Notes: generated by a model not told the origin, from the sequence alone. 39,009 nucleotides of DNA from Deltaproteobacteria bacterium (GCA_020342025.1 CP070840.1:4117696-4156704); one strand, 5' to 3'. Shown: positions 9,224 through 17,882, counted from the first letter of the stretch. A program made the numbers and translations.

Positions 9224-10654
9224 GTGATGAGAATTCTGATCATCGATGATGACGACCAACTGCGGAAGAGCTTTGTGAAGCTTCTGACCGAAGAGGGGTA
9301 TTCTGTTGAAAGCGCTCCTTCCGGCGAAGCGGGTCTTGAATTGGTCCATAGGAATGTGCCAGATCTGGTCGTTCTGGATATGCGGCTTCCTGGCATGAAC
9401 GGGTTCGAGACTTTTCAGTCTATCCATGAGATGGAGCCCAGGCTTCCTGTGATTATTATGACGGCCTATGGCACGACCGAGACCGCCATAGAAGCCACCA
9501 AAATGGGGGCCTTTGACTATGTGCTCAAGCCCTTTGATATCCCCGATATGCTGAAAGTGATCGGCCAGGCCTTGGAGGCAGGTCGCTTCATGCGCTCCCC
9601 GGTGAATATGGACGCGGTACCAGAGGAGACTTCTGGCGAAGCGATCATTGGCAGGAGTGAGCAGATGCAGGAGGTCTACAAGGCGATCGGAAGGGTAGCC
9701 TCAACGGATGCCACGGTGCTTATTCGTGGGGAATCGGGGACGGGGAAGGAACTGGTGGCCCGAGCCATCTATCACCACAGCCTTAGGGCAAATAAGCCGT
9801 TTCACGTGATAAATTGCGTTGCCATTCCAGAGACTTTGCTTGAAAGCGAACTTTTTGGCTATGAAAAAGGGGCCTTTACGGGGGCGACACACCGCCGTGT
9901 GGGAAAGGTGGAACAGGCCAACAGGGGAACGGTTTTCCTCGACGAGATCGGCGATATGCCTATTGGTATTCAGGCCAAGATATTGAGACTGCTCCAAGAA
10001 AAGAAGATTGAGCGTCTTGGGGGCCGGGAAACCATTCCCGTGGACGTGAGAATTATCGCCTCCACCAACCGTGAACTGGAATCGGCAATCAGAGAGAGTC
10101 ATTTCCGCGAAGATCTCTATTATCGTCTCAAGGTGGTTACCATCTGGCTTCCTCCGCTTCGAGAAAGGAAGTCTGATATCCCTCTCCTTACGGAGTATTA
10201 CATCTCGCGTTACCGAGCAGAACTGGGCATAGACAATCCGGGTATCACAAAGGAAGCAAAAGAAATGCTGACTAACTACCCATGGCCTGGCAACGTCCGT
10301 GAGCTGTCCAATACCATTCAGAAGGCATTGATATTCAATCGTGGCGCTCCCATCTCTCCTGACGACATTACCCCGACTATAATGCACAGAGACTTGGACC
10401 AGAGAAATGTGTCAGGAACCGGTGATCAGGCGATCCGCCAATGGGCACGAGAAGCACTCGCTACGGGTGTTCAGGATAATGCTTTTGATTCTTGTATGGA
10501 CGGTTTCGCTAGTATTCTAATCAGCGAAGCCCTCAATCTCACTGGCGGTAACCGTTCCCAAGCCGCCAAACTCCTCGGCCTATCCCGACCGACTCTGCAC
10601 TCTAAGATTGAAAAATACGGCCTCAAACTGGAGACATCGGTAAAAGAAGATTAA
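9224..10654 (+). CDS. NtrC-family sigma-54-dependent response regulator
   Basis: 476 residues in three domains. The receiver has LIIDDDD, phospho-Asp52 in VVLDMRLPGMNG, and Lys in VLKPFD. The AAA+ domain has Walker A GESGTGKELVARAIY, the sigma-54 contact loop GAFTGA at 216-221, and Walker B VFLDEIGDM. The Fis-type helix-turn-helix at the C-terminus includes GGNRSQAAKLLGLSR. All parts needed for sigma-54 activation are intact. GGAGGT at 9209-9214 supports the GTG at 9224, with the ATG at 9227 as alternative. Eight sigma-54 promoters and seven palindromic enhancer-like elements lie downstream in the same window, making this the leading candidate regulator; that link is inference. Confidence 0.95.
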   Translation: MMRILIIDDDDQLRKSFVKLLTEEGYSVESAPSGEAGLELVHRNVPDLVVLDMRLPGMNGFETFQSIHEMEPRLPVIIMTAYGTTETAIEATKMGAFDYVLKPFDIPDMLKVIGQALEAGRFMRSPVNMDAVPEETSGEAIIGRSEQMQEVYKAIGRVASTDATVLIRGESGTGKELVARAIYHHSLRANKPFHVINCVAIPETLLESELFGYEKGAFTGATHRRVGKVEQANRGTVFLDEIGDMPIGIQAKILRLLQEKKIERLGGRETIPVDVRIIASTNRELESAIRESHFREDLYYRLKVVTIWLPPLRERKSDIPLLTEYYISRYRAELGIDNPGITKEAKEMLTNYPWPGNVRELSNTIQKALIFNRGAPISPDDITPTIMHRDLDQRNVSGTGDQAIRQWAREALATGVQDNAFDSCMDGFASILISEALNLTGGNRSQAAKLLGLSRPTLHSKIEKYGLKLETSVKED

Positions 10655-10656
10655 GG

Positions 10657-10695
10657 CTCCCTGCTGTCCCGCTCACTGCGTAGGACAGCAAGGAG
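10657..10695 (+). terminator. Stem-loop after the NtrC-type gene (possible terminator)
   Basis: A 13-bp stem with one mismatch (CTCCCTGCTGTCC at 10657-10669, GGACAGCAAGGAG at 10683-10695) starts right at the stop codon. There is no T run behind it, so it could be a factor-dependent terminator or an mRNA-stabilising hairpin. Confidence 0.4.
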
Positions 10696-11014
10696 TCTGC
10701 CAAGTGTACGATACCTTCTTTCCAATCCGTTGGTATTCACTCGCTAGCCCCTCATCAAGACTTCCACGAGCGCAGTCGACTCTCTGTGGGGAATGTACTC
10801 GCTGTCCGGTTAGGTTCGCTGATTTGCCCCAGGCAATGTGGAAGCTGGCTTTTGCGCAAATTCCCGCACCAGCTTCTTCAAGCTCTTGGAAAGGCACAAC
10901 CTTATTGGCAAGTCCAAGCCCAAGGACCCCATTAATCAACCCACCTCGACTGACCACTTCCCAGCAATGAACCTTGATCTAGAGACTGTGGAAAAATCGG
11001 CTCCCGACAGCCTC
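10696..11014. other. 319-bp stretch with no assignable gene
   Basis: Lies between the end of the activator gene and the end of the minus-strand UspA. Open frames exist on both strands (for example GTG at 10704 to 10970), but their composition is poor and I recognise no family. No palindromic enhancer, sigma-54 promoter or T-run terminator was seen. It may be decayed coding sequence. Confidence 0.4.
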
Positions 11015-11536
11015 CTAAGCATCGTGAAATGTTATGTCTGTCTCTCCTTTCGGCAAAGGAATAATAAGGACAGGCTTTCTCACTCTGCGTAGGACCCTTT
11101 TGGCAGTACTTCCCAAAAAGGTGTGTCCTATGATGCCCTTTCCATGGTTACCCATGACAATCGCATCGCAGTTCAACTCTTCCGCCTTTCTGAGTATTTC
11201 CTCGGCAGGGAATCCCTGGCACACCTCTATGGACGCAACTCTGTCTACACATTTAGGATCATCCTTCAGTTCCCTCTCACAAAATATTTTTAGCCGTTTT
11301 CTTATCCGATCCATCGTATCGACTATTGTTTTCTCCAGAATTTCTTTTTGTTGATCTTCATCAAAGTAGATATTCATCCAGACGGCGTAAGCAGAGCCCG
11401 GCATTGGCTCAAGGACATGTAAAAAGACGATACTGGCATCGTGCTTTTTCGCAGCGTCAATAGCATAGCGAAATGCATAGGCAGAATTGGGGGAAAGATC
11501 GGTGGCGTAAAGAATTTTTTTAATCTTGGGAATCAT
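11015..11536 (-). CDS. Universal stress protein (single UspA domain)
   Basis: 173 residues, cytoplasmic. It opens with the Usp beta-strand KKILYATDLSPNS and ends with the nucleotide-binding signature G-2x-G-9x-G-S/T (GNHGKGIIGHTFLGST) and KPVLIIP, so it is expected to bind ATP. It is slightly longer than the usual 140-150 residues because of a loop near residues 50-80. AAAGGAG precedes the ATG. A sigma-54 promoter at 11733-11748 and its enhancer-like element at 11845-11870 face this gene, giving a leader of about 185 nt. It is divergent from another cassette-controlled gene at 12184. Confidence 0.93.
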   Translation of the reverse strand: MIPKIKKILYATDLSPNSAYAFRYAIDAAKKHDASIVFLHVLEPMPGSAYAVWMNIYFDEDQQKEILEKTIVDTMDRIRKRLKIFCERELKDDPKCVDRVASIEVCQGFPAEEILRKAEELNCDAIVMGNHGKGIIGHTFLGSTAKRVLRRVRKPVLIIPLPKGETDITFHDA

Positions 11537-11586
11537 CGGTTTTCTCCTTTAAGTGTTTGAACCTTTTTCTAACCTTCTTTTTTTTC

Positions 11587-11718
11587 TCAACACGGATCCA
11601 TTGAAATGATTTCCAGAGGACCCATCGTTCCGTCTAAAAAGATGAAATCATCATCCTCAATGTTTTCAGTGGCAGCGGAAGTTCCTGCGACTGCCGGAAT
11701 TCCACATTTAGCCCTCCC
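11587..11718 (-). pseudogene. Fragment resembling the end of a PEP-utiliser (phosphohistidine) domain
   Basis: A minus-strand frame without a start codon reads GIPAVAGTSAATENIEDDDF and continues with FLDGTMGPLEI before a stop. That matches the tail of PEP-synthase-type swivel domains (GIPAVVG...AT..I.DG..V.VDG..G). The catalytic-His part upstream is missing and a stop precedes it. It lies inside the predicted leader of the UspA mRNA, so I read it as a decayed gene remnant. The match is short and made by eye. Confidence 0.35.
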
Positions 11719-11732
11719 TGTTCAAAAAAGAT

Positions 11733-11748
11733 TGCAAACGATGTGCCT
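11733..11748 (-). promoter_or_regulatory. Sigma-54 promoter for the minus-strand UspA
   Basis: On the minus strand it reads AGGCACATCGTTTGCA: GG and GC are separated by exactly 10 nt, as sigma-54 needs. The GG lies 116 bp from the centre of the enhancer-like element at 11856-11870. The transcript would start near 11722. Confidence 0.75.
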
Positions 11749-11844
11749 GACAGAGAGAAAGATTCTAATTCGGATAACTGCTGAATAATACATACAGATC
11801 CTGATGAATTGTTGAATGCAAGGCAGGGACAACCAAAACGATCC

Positions 11845-11870
11845 TGTCAGACTTTTTTCCAGCCTGAAAA
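11845..11870 (-). promoter_or_regulatory. Degenerate enhancer-like element for UspA
   Basis: Minus strand: TTTTCA-GGC-TGGAAA, then 6 nt, then TGACA. Two mismatches from TTTACA-N3-TGTAAA, but the trailing YGACA and the 116-bp distance to the promoter match the other six copies. A partial IHF-like match (WATCAA-N4-TTR, 11 of 13) lies 79 bp from the centre, near 11775-11787. Confidence 0.65.
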
Positions 11871-11935
11871 ACGGGCTACATTCCGCAGCGCTCCGAAGGC
11901 GCCCCGGGATCGTGTTGTCAGCATGGGTCCCAATC

Positions 11936-11961
11936 TTTACAGCCTGTAAAGAAATCCGACA
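11936..11961 (+). promoter_or_regulatory. Enhancer-like palindrome upstream of the ACT-protein operon
   Basis: TTTACA-GCC-TGTAAA at 11936-11950, then 6 nt, then CGACA at 11957-11961. The centre at 11943 lies 117 bp from the GG of the sigma-54 promoter at 12059. The spacing and the trailing CGACA are shared with the other copies in the window. Confidence 0.85.
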
Positions 11962-12018
11962 AGTTCCTTCAGGGGATCAGAGAATGCATCCCGTCACCCA
12001 CCCAAATAAATTTCTTAT

Positions 12019-12031
12019 ATTCAAAGAGTTG
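12019..12031 (+). promoter_or_regulatory. IHF-like site between enhancer and sigma-54 promoter
   Basis: ATTCAAAGAGTTG matches 12 of 13 positions of the IHF consensus WATCAA-N4-TTR. Its CAA begins 79 bp after the palindrome centre, the same distance as in three other plus-strand cassettes. DNA bending here would bring the activator to the promoter. Confidence 0.5.
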
Positions 12032-12058
12032 GACCATATTGTCTGATCGTATTCATCC

Positions 12059-12074
12059 TGGCACACTGTTTGCT
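12059..12074 (+). promoter_or_regulatory. Sigma-54 promoter for the ACT/AcuB-like operon
   Basis: TGGCACACTGTTTGCT with 10 nt between GG and GC, a near-consensus -24/-12 element. The transcript would start near 12085, leaving a leader of about 100 nt before the gene at 12184. Confidence 0.88.
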
Positions 12075-12183
12075 CCCGCTATTCATAAACGAACACTATG
12101 GTGGAATCCCGAAGAGCCAGAGGGCTGCTGCTCGTATTGAGCACCGTGAGAAACAAACATTCCAGATCAGGGAGGCGTAAATC

Positions 12184-12591
12184 ATGACCGGAAATTCTAC
12201 AACAGTGAATTTCGATCAGAATCTGAAGGAGATGGCCGAGGGGGTCTCAAAAAGCAAAATATCTGGAGATTCCGTAGATGACTATGAGCCGCAGGCCACA
12301 CATGCAATCACACAGTCAGACATTTCTCTGTTGCCGGTTTTCTTGAAGGATCTGAGTGAAAAAGGGGTACCTCTTAGCCTTATAGTGGAAGGTCGATCTG
12401 GCTCTATTAAAAAGGTCACCGATATCATTCGGAAGTATGGGGGCCGTACGGCGACTATCGTGACTAGCCGTGAAGGGATCCCCGAAGGTCATCGTAGAGT
12501 CGATATCCTTACATATGGGATTGATCGCGGCAGGTTTCCACAACTTAGGCAAGAGTTAAAGGGAAAGGCCGAACTTCCCCCCTATTTCTAG
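12184..12591 (+). CDS. ACT-domain protein, truncated paralogue of the AcuB-like CBS-CBS-ACT family
   Basis: 135 residues. The last 75 (VPLSLIVEGRSGSIKKVTDI, then IRKYGGR) align with the C-terminal ACT domain of the full-length neighbour at 12672. About 50 residues before that keep only traces of the second CBS domain (KISG, and ITQSDI), and the first CBS domain is absent. GGGAGG sits before the ATG, so it appears to be translated. It is the first gene after a strong sigma-54 cassette, 80 bp ahead of the intact paralogue. An adenylate-blind ACT-only partner is possible; so is a decaying duplicate. Confidence 0.75.
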   Translation: MTGNSTTVNFDQNLKEMAEGVSKSKISGDSVDDYEPQATHAITQSDISLLPVFLKDLSEKGVPLSLIVEGRSGSIKKVTDIIRKYGGRTATIVTSREGIPEGHRRVDILTYGIDRGRFPQLRQELKGKAELPPYF

Positions 12592-12671
12592 GAGCAACTT
12601 CTTCCCCGCTGTCATCGTGAAGCTTCGGCGTGAAGTGCAAGTCAGATGTGAACAAAAAAGGAGGAATAACC

Positions 12672-13349
12672 ATGTTAGTTAAAGACTGGATGAGTAAAGA
12701 TGTCATTAAGATTGACGAAAATGAATCTATGCAGGAGGCTATAAAATACTTAAAGGAACATGACATCCGGATGCTGCCTGTCATGAAAAAAGGTAAGCTC
12801 GTGGGGATTGTCACTGACCGCGACCTGAAAAGGGCATCCGCTTCCGATGCCACCTTACTTGAGATTCACGAACTGATTTATATCCTTGCACAAATCAAGG
12901 TAAAGGAGATCATGACCAAGAACCCCATAACGGTACCTTTCGATTACACCGTGGAGGAGACAGCCGAAATTCTGCTGACCAATAAAATATCTGGAGCCCC
13001 TGTGGTTGACCATGAGGGACAGCTCATGGGCACGATTACACAATCGGATATATTCAAGGTCCTGGTTTCCTTAACAGGTCTCAGTAAAAGGGGAATCTCA
13101 TTCTCGTTCATGGTGGAGGATCGCTCAGGATCTATCAAGGAGGTTACAGACATTATCCGAGCCTATGGGGGGCGTATGGCCAGCATCCTGAGTTCTTATG
13201 AGCGGATTCCCAAGGGATATCGCCGAGTCTACGTTCGCATGTATAACGTGGATCGATCCAGGATCCCCCAGCTCAAAGAGGAGCTCAAAGCAAAGGCAGC
13301 ACTGCTCTACATGGTGGATCACAGGGAGAACGCGAGGGAGATCTTTTAA
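12672..13349 (+). CDS. AcuB-like CBS-CBS-ACT regulatory protein (copy 1)
   Basis: 225 residues: a CBS pair (MLVKDWMSKDVIKID; GIVTDRDLKRASASD; KEIMTKNPITVPFDYTVEE; GTITQSDIFKVL) followed by an ACT domain (FMVEDRSGSIKEVTDIIRAY) and a conserved end (YMVDHRENAREIF). CBS pairs of this type bind adenosine nucleotides, and the architecture matches Bacillus AcuB. I chose the ATG at 12672, with GGAGG just upstream; the frame is open to a GTG at 12630, but the paralogues all begin MLV(K/R)xWM. Follows the truncated paralogue in the same operon. Confidence 0.9.
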   Translation: MLVKDWMSKDVIKIDENESMQEAIKYLKEHDIRMLPVMKKGKLVGIVTDRDLKRASASDATLLEIHELIYILAQIKVKEIMTKNPITVPFDYTVEETAEILLTNKISGAPVVDHEGQLMGTITQSDIFKVLVSLTGLSKRGISFSFMVEDRSGSIKEVTDIIRAYGGRMASILSSYERIPKGYRRVYVRMYNVDRSRIPQLKEELKAKAALLYMVDHRENAREIF

Positions 13350-13467
13350 AGTGGAAATTTAAGCGTTTCGTCCACATAGTCTGAGCAGATTTTATCTTTT
13401 TGGAGAACTGGGGAGAAAATTTTTCCCCTGGTAGGGAGCATTACCTTGACTCGAAGGAGGAATGATC

Positions 13468-14160
13468 ATGGCAGACACAAAACCTCAAGAAATAATCATG
13501 TTGGAAATACTCATAGACGCTGCGACTTCAGGAAAGAAGGTGGATCTGAGTCCAGAACCCGTTCGGGAAGTCGTCAAATGGGAGCATGATGGTGAAGAGG
13601 TAAATACCGTGATTTTATCTATGAAATATACGGGCACAATCGAGGGCAATCCCTTTAAGTTCAACAAGAATTATTCTTTTACCGAGGATGATACACCAAA
13701 TGCTCTTGCGTGTCTCTTGATTGCGAATAACAGACTGCAAACAGACTACGATAGGCTCAAAGAGGCCGGCGTGGCCGTAAAAGAGGCTTTTTTTACGTTT
13801 CAAAATGTATTTTTCGGTTTGCCTGGAGCCGCTTCAATGAAAAACCCTGCCTTAAGGTTACAGGACTTCATTCACCTCTTCCGTTCGGGTATACCGGTCT
13901 CTGTTGATGTGTCCCTCAAGCGTCCCGCCATTACGCTTAGCCAAGAGGGCGTGGAAGAGAAAGGGATTGGGTATTTGGCAAACTTTGTTTTCACCTCTGG
14001 AAAGGAAAGAACAACTATTGAAAAGCTCTATGGTCTGGAATTTAAGCGTGACACAGAGACATACCAAAAGGAAACGAGAAGGATGGTGAACAGACGTTTG
14101 GAAAGGGACTGTGACCGTCTAAGGCGCTCCGGCATGCAAGTTGATAAGCTGTCGTTTTGA
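13468..14160 (+). CDS. Conserved-looking cytoplasmic protein of unknown function
   Basis: A soluble 230-residue protein with no signal peptide, membrane helix or cysteine pair motif. It begins MADTKPQEIIM; the C-terminal third is strongly charged and helical (RRMVNRRLERDCDRLRRSG). AAGGAGG at 13454-13460 favours the ATG at 13468 over the ATG at 13462. It lies 118 bp after the AcuB-like gene and about 220 bp before sdhA on the same strand, so it may share transcripts with either. I do not recognise a family. Confidence 0.75.
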   Translation: MADTKPQEIIMLEILIDAATSGKKVDLSPEPVREVVKWEHDGEEVNTVILSMKYTGTIEGNPFKFNKNYSFTEDDTPNALACLLIANNRLQTDYDRLKEAGVAVKEAFFTFQNVFFGLPGAASMKNPALRLQDFIHLFRSGIPVSVDVSLKRPAITLSQEGVEEKGIGYLANFVFTSGKERTTIEKLYGLEFKRDTETYQKETRRMVNRRLERDCDRLRRSGMQVDKLSF

Positions 14161-14378
14161 GATGACTCGCAAGGCATAAACTGGGTGATCATCATGAAGA
14201 GCTAACAACCTAGTCGCTCGGGACACGAAGAGGTTTTCCAAATCTTCTTCAACCCCATTGTGCTTTGACCGAGAAAGCAGAATTTCAGATGGCCGTGGTC
14301 ATGGGAGCAGGCTGCGATGGGAGTCTGCCATGTCAAATAATGTATCCATGAGGTCTTTACGGCAGGTGGTGTTTCAAG

Positions 14379-16094
14379 ATGATGATCATTGATCATGATG
14401 TCATAATCCTCGGGAGCGGTTTGGCGGGATTACGTGCAGCCGTTGAGATGGGGAGAAATAGCGGCGGCAGTGTCCATATGGGGATTGTCTCTAAAGTTCA
14501 GTTAATGCGGTCCCATTCGGTCTGCGCTGAAGGGGGAACGGCAGCCGTGCTCCGTGAGGAGGAAGGGGACAGCCTTGACCTGCATGCCTGGGATACAATT
14601 AAAGGGTCAGATTTTCTCGCGGACCAGGATGCTGTATATCGATTTGTAGAATCGGCGCCGAAGGAGATCCTGCTGCTGGATCACTGGGGTCTGCCCTGGT
14701 CACGGCGGGAGGATGGCAGGATTCTTCAAAGGGTTTTCAGCGGCCATGGCTTTCCCCGCGCCGTGATGGGAGCGGATAAGACGGGATTTTTTGAAATGCA
14801 GGCCCTGTATGATACCCTCACACAATATGGAAATTTTACTCGGTATGATGAAGTGTTCGCGACATCCATCCTCATTGAGGATAACAGGTTTTGCGGTCTA
14901 ACGGTCATAGACGCAAGCACGGGCGAGTTTATCGTGATTCGGGGAAAGGCCTTACTCATTGCAACAGGTGGTCTCGGCACACTTTATGGGTTTACCACAT
15001 ATTCGCAAACCGTGACTGGCGACGGTCAAGCAATGGCCTATCGTGCCGGTCTCTCCTTAGAAGATATGGAGTTTATACAGTTTCATCCAACCGGACTTAT
15101 TCCCTCCGGCATATTGATATCAGAAGCATGTCGCGGGGAGGCGGGTTATTTGCGCAATAGGGATGAGGACCGCTTCATGAAGAAATATGCCCCGGAGAAG
15201 ATGGAACTTGCCCCTCGCGATATCGTCTCTCGGAGCGAAATGACCGAAATAATAGAAGGGCGTGCTTTTGAAGGGCCAGAAGGTTTAGAGTATATACACC
15301 TTGACCTGACACACTTGGGTGCTGAAAGGATTAAACGCCGCCTGCCGCTCATCCGTGAAGTGACCATGAAGTTCATCGGATTGGATCCAATTCATGAGCC
15401 TATCCCCGTTCGACCCGTTGCCCATTACTCCATGGGTGGCATCGAAGCGGATATCAACGGCAAGACGAGGGTGGAAGGGATCTGGGTCGCTGGGGAGGCA
15501 GCCTGCACATCCCTACACGGAGCGAATCGACTTGGCGCAAATTCCACGGCTGAATGTCTTGTTTGGGGCGGGATCGTTGGAAAGGCTATCGGGGAATATC
15601 TAAAGAGGAGTCCTGAAATGCCCGATGTGCCCTCAGATCGTGTTGAGGAGGAGGAAAGGCGCATATTTCAGGACCTTTTGAAGCGGGATGGAGAGGAGAA
15701 TCCATATCAAATGAGGCATGAACTGCGGGAGATTATGGGCAGGCATTTGGGCATATTTCGGACAGGGGATGAAATGGCGGAGGGACTTGAAAGAATAAGA
15801 CATCTGAGGAGGCGTTTCAAGCATGTAGAGATTAAGGATAAGAGTCGTGTTTACAATTCCAACCTTATCAATGCCCTCGAACTGGAGAACATGCTGCTCC
15901 TAGCAGAAACGGCAGTTATGGCGGCCCTAGCACGTGAGGAATCCAGGGGCGCACACGCAAGGCTGGATTTTCCCGTGCGTGATGACGAGAACTGGTTGAG
16001 GCACACGCTGATCACGTTGTTCGATGACGGACCGAAATTGGATTACAAAGATGTGACCATCACGAAATGGAAGCCGACGGAAAGAAGATATTAG
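14379..16094 (+). CDS. sdhA: Succinate dehydrogenase/fumarate reductase flavoprotein subunit
   Basis: 571 residues. The N-terminal dinucleotide fold (IILGSGLAGLRAA) is followed by RSHSVCAEGG, whose His46 corresponds to the His that carries covalent FAD. The dicarboxylate site motifs are present: QFHPTGL, PRDIVSRSEMTE and PVAHYSMGG. SLHGANRLGANSTAEC near residue 380 is the usual FAD-binding end motif. It interconverts succinate and fumarate with the SdhB and membrane subunits downstream; the direction (fumarate reduction or succinate oxidation) cannot be told from sequence. The ribosome site before the ATG at 14379 is weak. The gene order is A-C-D-B. Confidence 0.96.
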   Translation: MMIIDHDVIILGSGLAGLRAAVEMGRNSGGSVHMGIVSKVQLMRSHSVCAEGGTAAVLREEEGDSLDLHAWDTIKGSDFLADQDAVYRFVESAPKEILLLDHWGLPWSRREDGRILQRVFSGHGFPRAVMGADKTGFFEMQALYDTLTQYGNFTRYDEVFATSILIEDNRFCGLTVIDASTGEFIVIRGKALLIATGGLGTLYGFTTYSQTVTGDGQAMAYRAGLSLEDMEFIQFHPTGLIPSGILISEACRGEAGYLRNRDEDRFMKKYAPEKMELAPRDIVSRSEMTEIIEGRAFEGPEGLEYIHLDLTHLGAERIKRRLPLIREVTMKFIGLDPIHEPIPVRPVAHYSMGGIEADINGKTRVEGIWVAGEAACTSLHGANRLGANSTAECLVWGGIVGKAIGEYLKRSPEMPDVPSDRVEEEERRIFQDLLKRDGEENPYQMRHELREIMGRHLGIFRTGDEMAEGLERIRHLRRRFKHVEIKDKSRVYNSNLINALELENMLLLAETAVMAALAREESRGAHARLDFPVRDDENWLRHTLITLFDDGPKLDYKDVTITKWKPTERRY

Positions 16095-16206
16095 AAAAAT
16101 CCTATAAATTTTCCTTTTTGAAAGACTCTCAAGTTTCGGCCAGCATAATAATAAAATGTGAAATTCAGACAACTGAAATGTCACGAAAGATATTTATGGG
16201 GCAAAA

Positions 16207-16635
16207 ATGAGATATCCGAACAGCTTAGGACTCATGGGATGGCTTGCTGGGGGGAGATGGGGCGTAGAGCGATACCTTTATGTGTTACACCGGCTCACTG
16301 GACTGGGCATGTTGCTCTATTTGTTCGTGCATGTCTTCGTCACCTCTGCACGTGCATTCGGAAGGGGACCGTGGGAGAGATGGATGGGGATCTTTGAATC
16401 ACCGCTGTTTGTCATTGGGGAATTCCTCGTATTTGTCGCATTTGCCTTTCACGCTGTAAACGGAATGAGACTGATTCTCATAGAGCTGGGCTTTGCCGTG
16501 GGCAGGCCTGAGGAACCCATATACCCCTACAGATCCTCACTGAACACCCAGCGTCCACTCGTGGTCCTGGCCATGATCGTTGTGGCTATCTTGGTCGCTA
16601 TGGGTGGTTATGAATTCCTGGGACTCAGTCATTAG
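16207..16635 (+). CDS. sdhC: Succinate dehydrogenase/fumarate reductase cytochrome b subunit (SdhC-like)
   Basis: A 142-residue membrane anchor with three hydrophobic helices. The family haem/quinone motif HRLTG follows the first amphipathic segment, and His residues in LFVHVFV and FAFHAVNGMRLI are candidate haem ligands. It lies 112 bp after sdhA and 10 bp before the next anchor gene. Confidence 0.88.
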   Translation: MRYPNSLGLMGWLAGGRWGVERYLYVLHRLTGLGMLLYLFVHVFVTSARAFGRGPWERWMGIFESPLFVIGEFLVFVAFAFHAVNGMRLILIELGFAVGRPEEPIYPYRSSLNTQRPLVVLAMIVVAILVAMGGYEFLGLSH

Positions 16636-16645
16636 GGAGAGGGAT

Positions 16646-17020
16646 ATGCGGGAGACAAAATACTGGACCTGGCACATGCTTGCTGGCGTCATCATTCTGG
16701 TGCTGCTTGGTATTCACATCATAACCGTGCATATGTGGTCTCTTCTTGGTTGGTTCAATCCAGCCGGAGGAAAAGCGACCGAATGGGCCAATCTCACAGC
16801 AAGGGCAAGGCTTGGCATCTATGCGGCCACCTATGTTCTTTTGCTCGCAGCAGCCCTTTATCACGGTCTTTATGGCTTTAGGACCATTCTGTTCGAACTG
16901 GGACTCAAGCCCGCGAGTCAGAGGTTTCTAAACATTCTGTTTATCATAATGGGGACCTGCCTCTTTACATTAGGGGCCTGGGTGACATTGAGATTTCATT
17001 GGATTGCTAAAGGCGCTTGA
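16646..17020 (+). CDS. sdhD: Succinate dehydrogenase/fumarate reductase second membrane anchor (SdhD-like)
   Basis: A 124-residue protein with three hydrophobic helices and candidate haem or quinone-side His residues in YWTWHMLAG, GIHIITVHMW and ALYHGLYGFRTI. I chose the ATG at 16646 with GGGAGAGG upstream; the open frame extends back into sdhC but without a good site. Having two separate anchors resembles the four-subunit enzymes. It ends 13 bp before sdhB starts. Confidence 0.85.
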   Translation: MRETKYWTWHMLAGVIILVLLGIHIITVHMWSLLGWFNPAGGKATEWANLTARARLGIYAATYVLLLAAALYHGLYGFRTILFELGLKPASQRFLNILFIIMGTCLFTLGAWVTLRFHWIAKGA

Positions 17021-17033
17021 GGAGATTTCAAGG

Positions 17034-17882
17034 ATGACTAAGAATAGGGAGACACAAAAGGAAACGGATGTGATCTTCCACATCCGCCGATATAGCCCTG
17101 AGGTAGATGGGGAACCTTATTGGCAAAGGTTCACCGTGCATGTGGAGCCAGGGATGGTTGTCCTCGACGGGTTGCATCGAATCAGGGAGATACAAGATCC
17201 TTCGTTGACCTTTCGATATTCCTGTCGAATGGGCGTGTGCGGTTCCTGTGGTATGCTGTTGAACGGTCGACCTTCCTTGGCGTGCAGCACGCAGATTCTC
17301 CATATCGCGAGAAAAGATCTAACGGTTGCTTCACTTCCAAACCTGGACATTATCAAAGACTTGGTCCCTGACCTGACAACCTTTTTCGAAAAGCACATAT
17401 CCATACATCCCTATGTGGTCAGGGATGATGGCGACGAGATGTTGAATCCCACAGGAGAGTTCTACCAGAGTATGGAAGAACTTATTTCGTATCTTCAGTT
17501 CACATACTGTATCAAATGTGGACTTTGCATTTCTGCCTGTCCCACTTTAGCCACGGACCAGGAGTACATCGGACCCCAAGCCCTTGCCCAGGCCTACCGT
17601 TACAGCAAGGACACACGCGATGACGGCTTCAGTTTGCGAAAAAATGTGGCGGGCGGTACGCACGGCGCATTCAGGTGTCATTACGCCGGCGAGTGTTCAA
17701 ATGTATGTCCCAAGGGGGTTGACCCTGCTCGTGCCATACAACTTATGAAACGGGACCTGGTGTTGGACTACTTGAAACTCAGGAGGCGCAAAGTGAAAAG
17801 CCACGTATGTAGCAGACCAGGAGTCATGGTGCGGCCACCAGAGATCCCCGAGCCTCCCCCTTTTACCGTCGATCGGAAGTAG
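17034..17882 (+). CDS. sdhB: Succinate dehydrogenase/fumarate reductase iron-sulfur subunit
   Basis: 282 residues. The N-terminal plant-type [2Fe-2S] domain has YSCRMGVCGSCGM, with a further Cys in SLACST. The C-terminal ferredoxin-like domain holds CIKCGLCISACPT and CHYAGECSNVCPKGVDP, the usual ligand groups for the [4Fe-4S] and [3Fe-4S] clusters. It carries electrons between SdhA and the membrane anchors. I placed the start at the ATG at 17034, with GAGGAG about 9 nt upstream; the open frame reaches back to 17004. The tail after residue 255 is basic and Pro-rich. Confidence 0.95.
   Translation: MTKNRETQKETDVIFHIRRYSPEVDGEPYWQRFTVHVEPGMVVLDGLHRIREIQDPSLTFRYSCRMGVCGSCGMLLNGRPSLACSTQILHIARKDLTVASLPNLDIIKDLVPDLTTFFEKHISIHPYVVRDDGDEMLNPTGEFYQSMEELISYLQFTYCIKCGLCISACPTLATDQEYIGPQALAQAYRYSKDTRDDGFSLRKNVAGGTHGAFRCHYAGECSNVCPKGVDPARAIQLMKRDLVLDYLKLRRRKVKSHVCSRPGVMVRPPEIPEPPPFTVDRK

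Noticed and set aside
10704..10970. Plus-strand open frame with an AAGGAG site after the NtrC-type gene
   Set aside because: Composition is Ser/Pro-rich and unlike a folded protein, another frame is equally open on the minus strand, and no family is recognisable.
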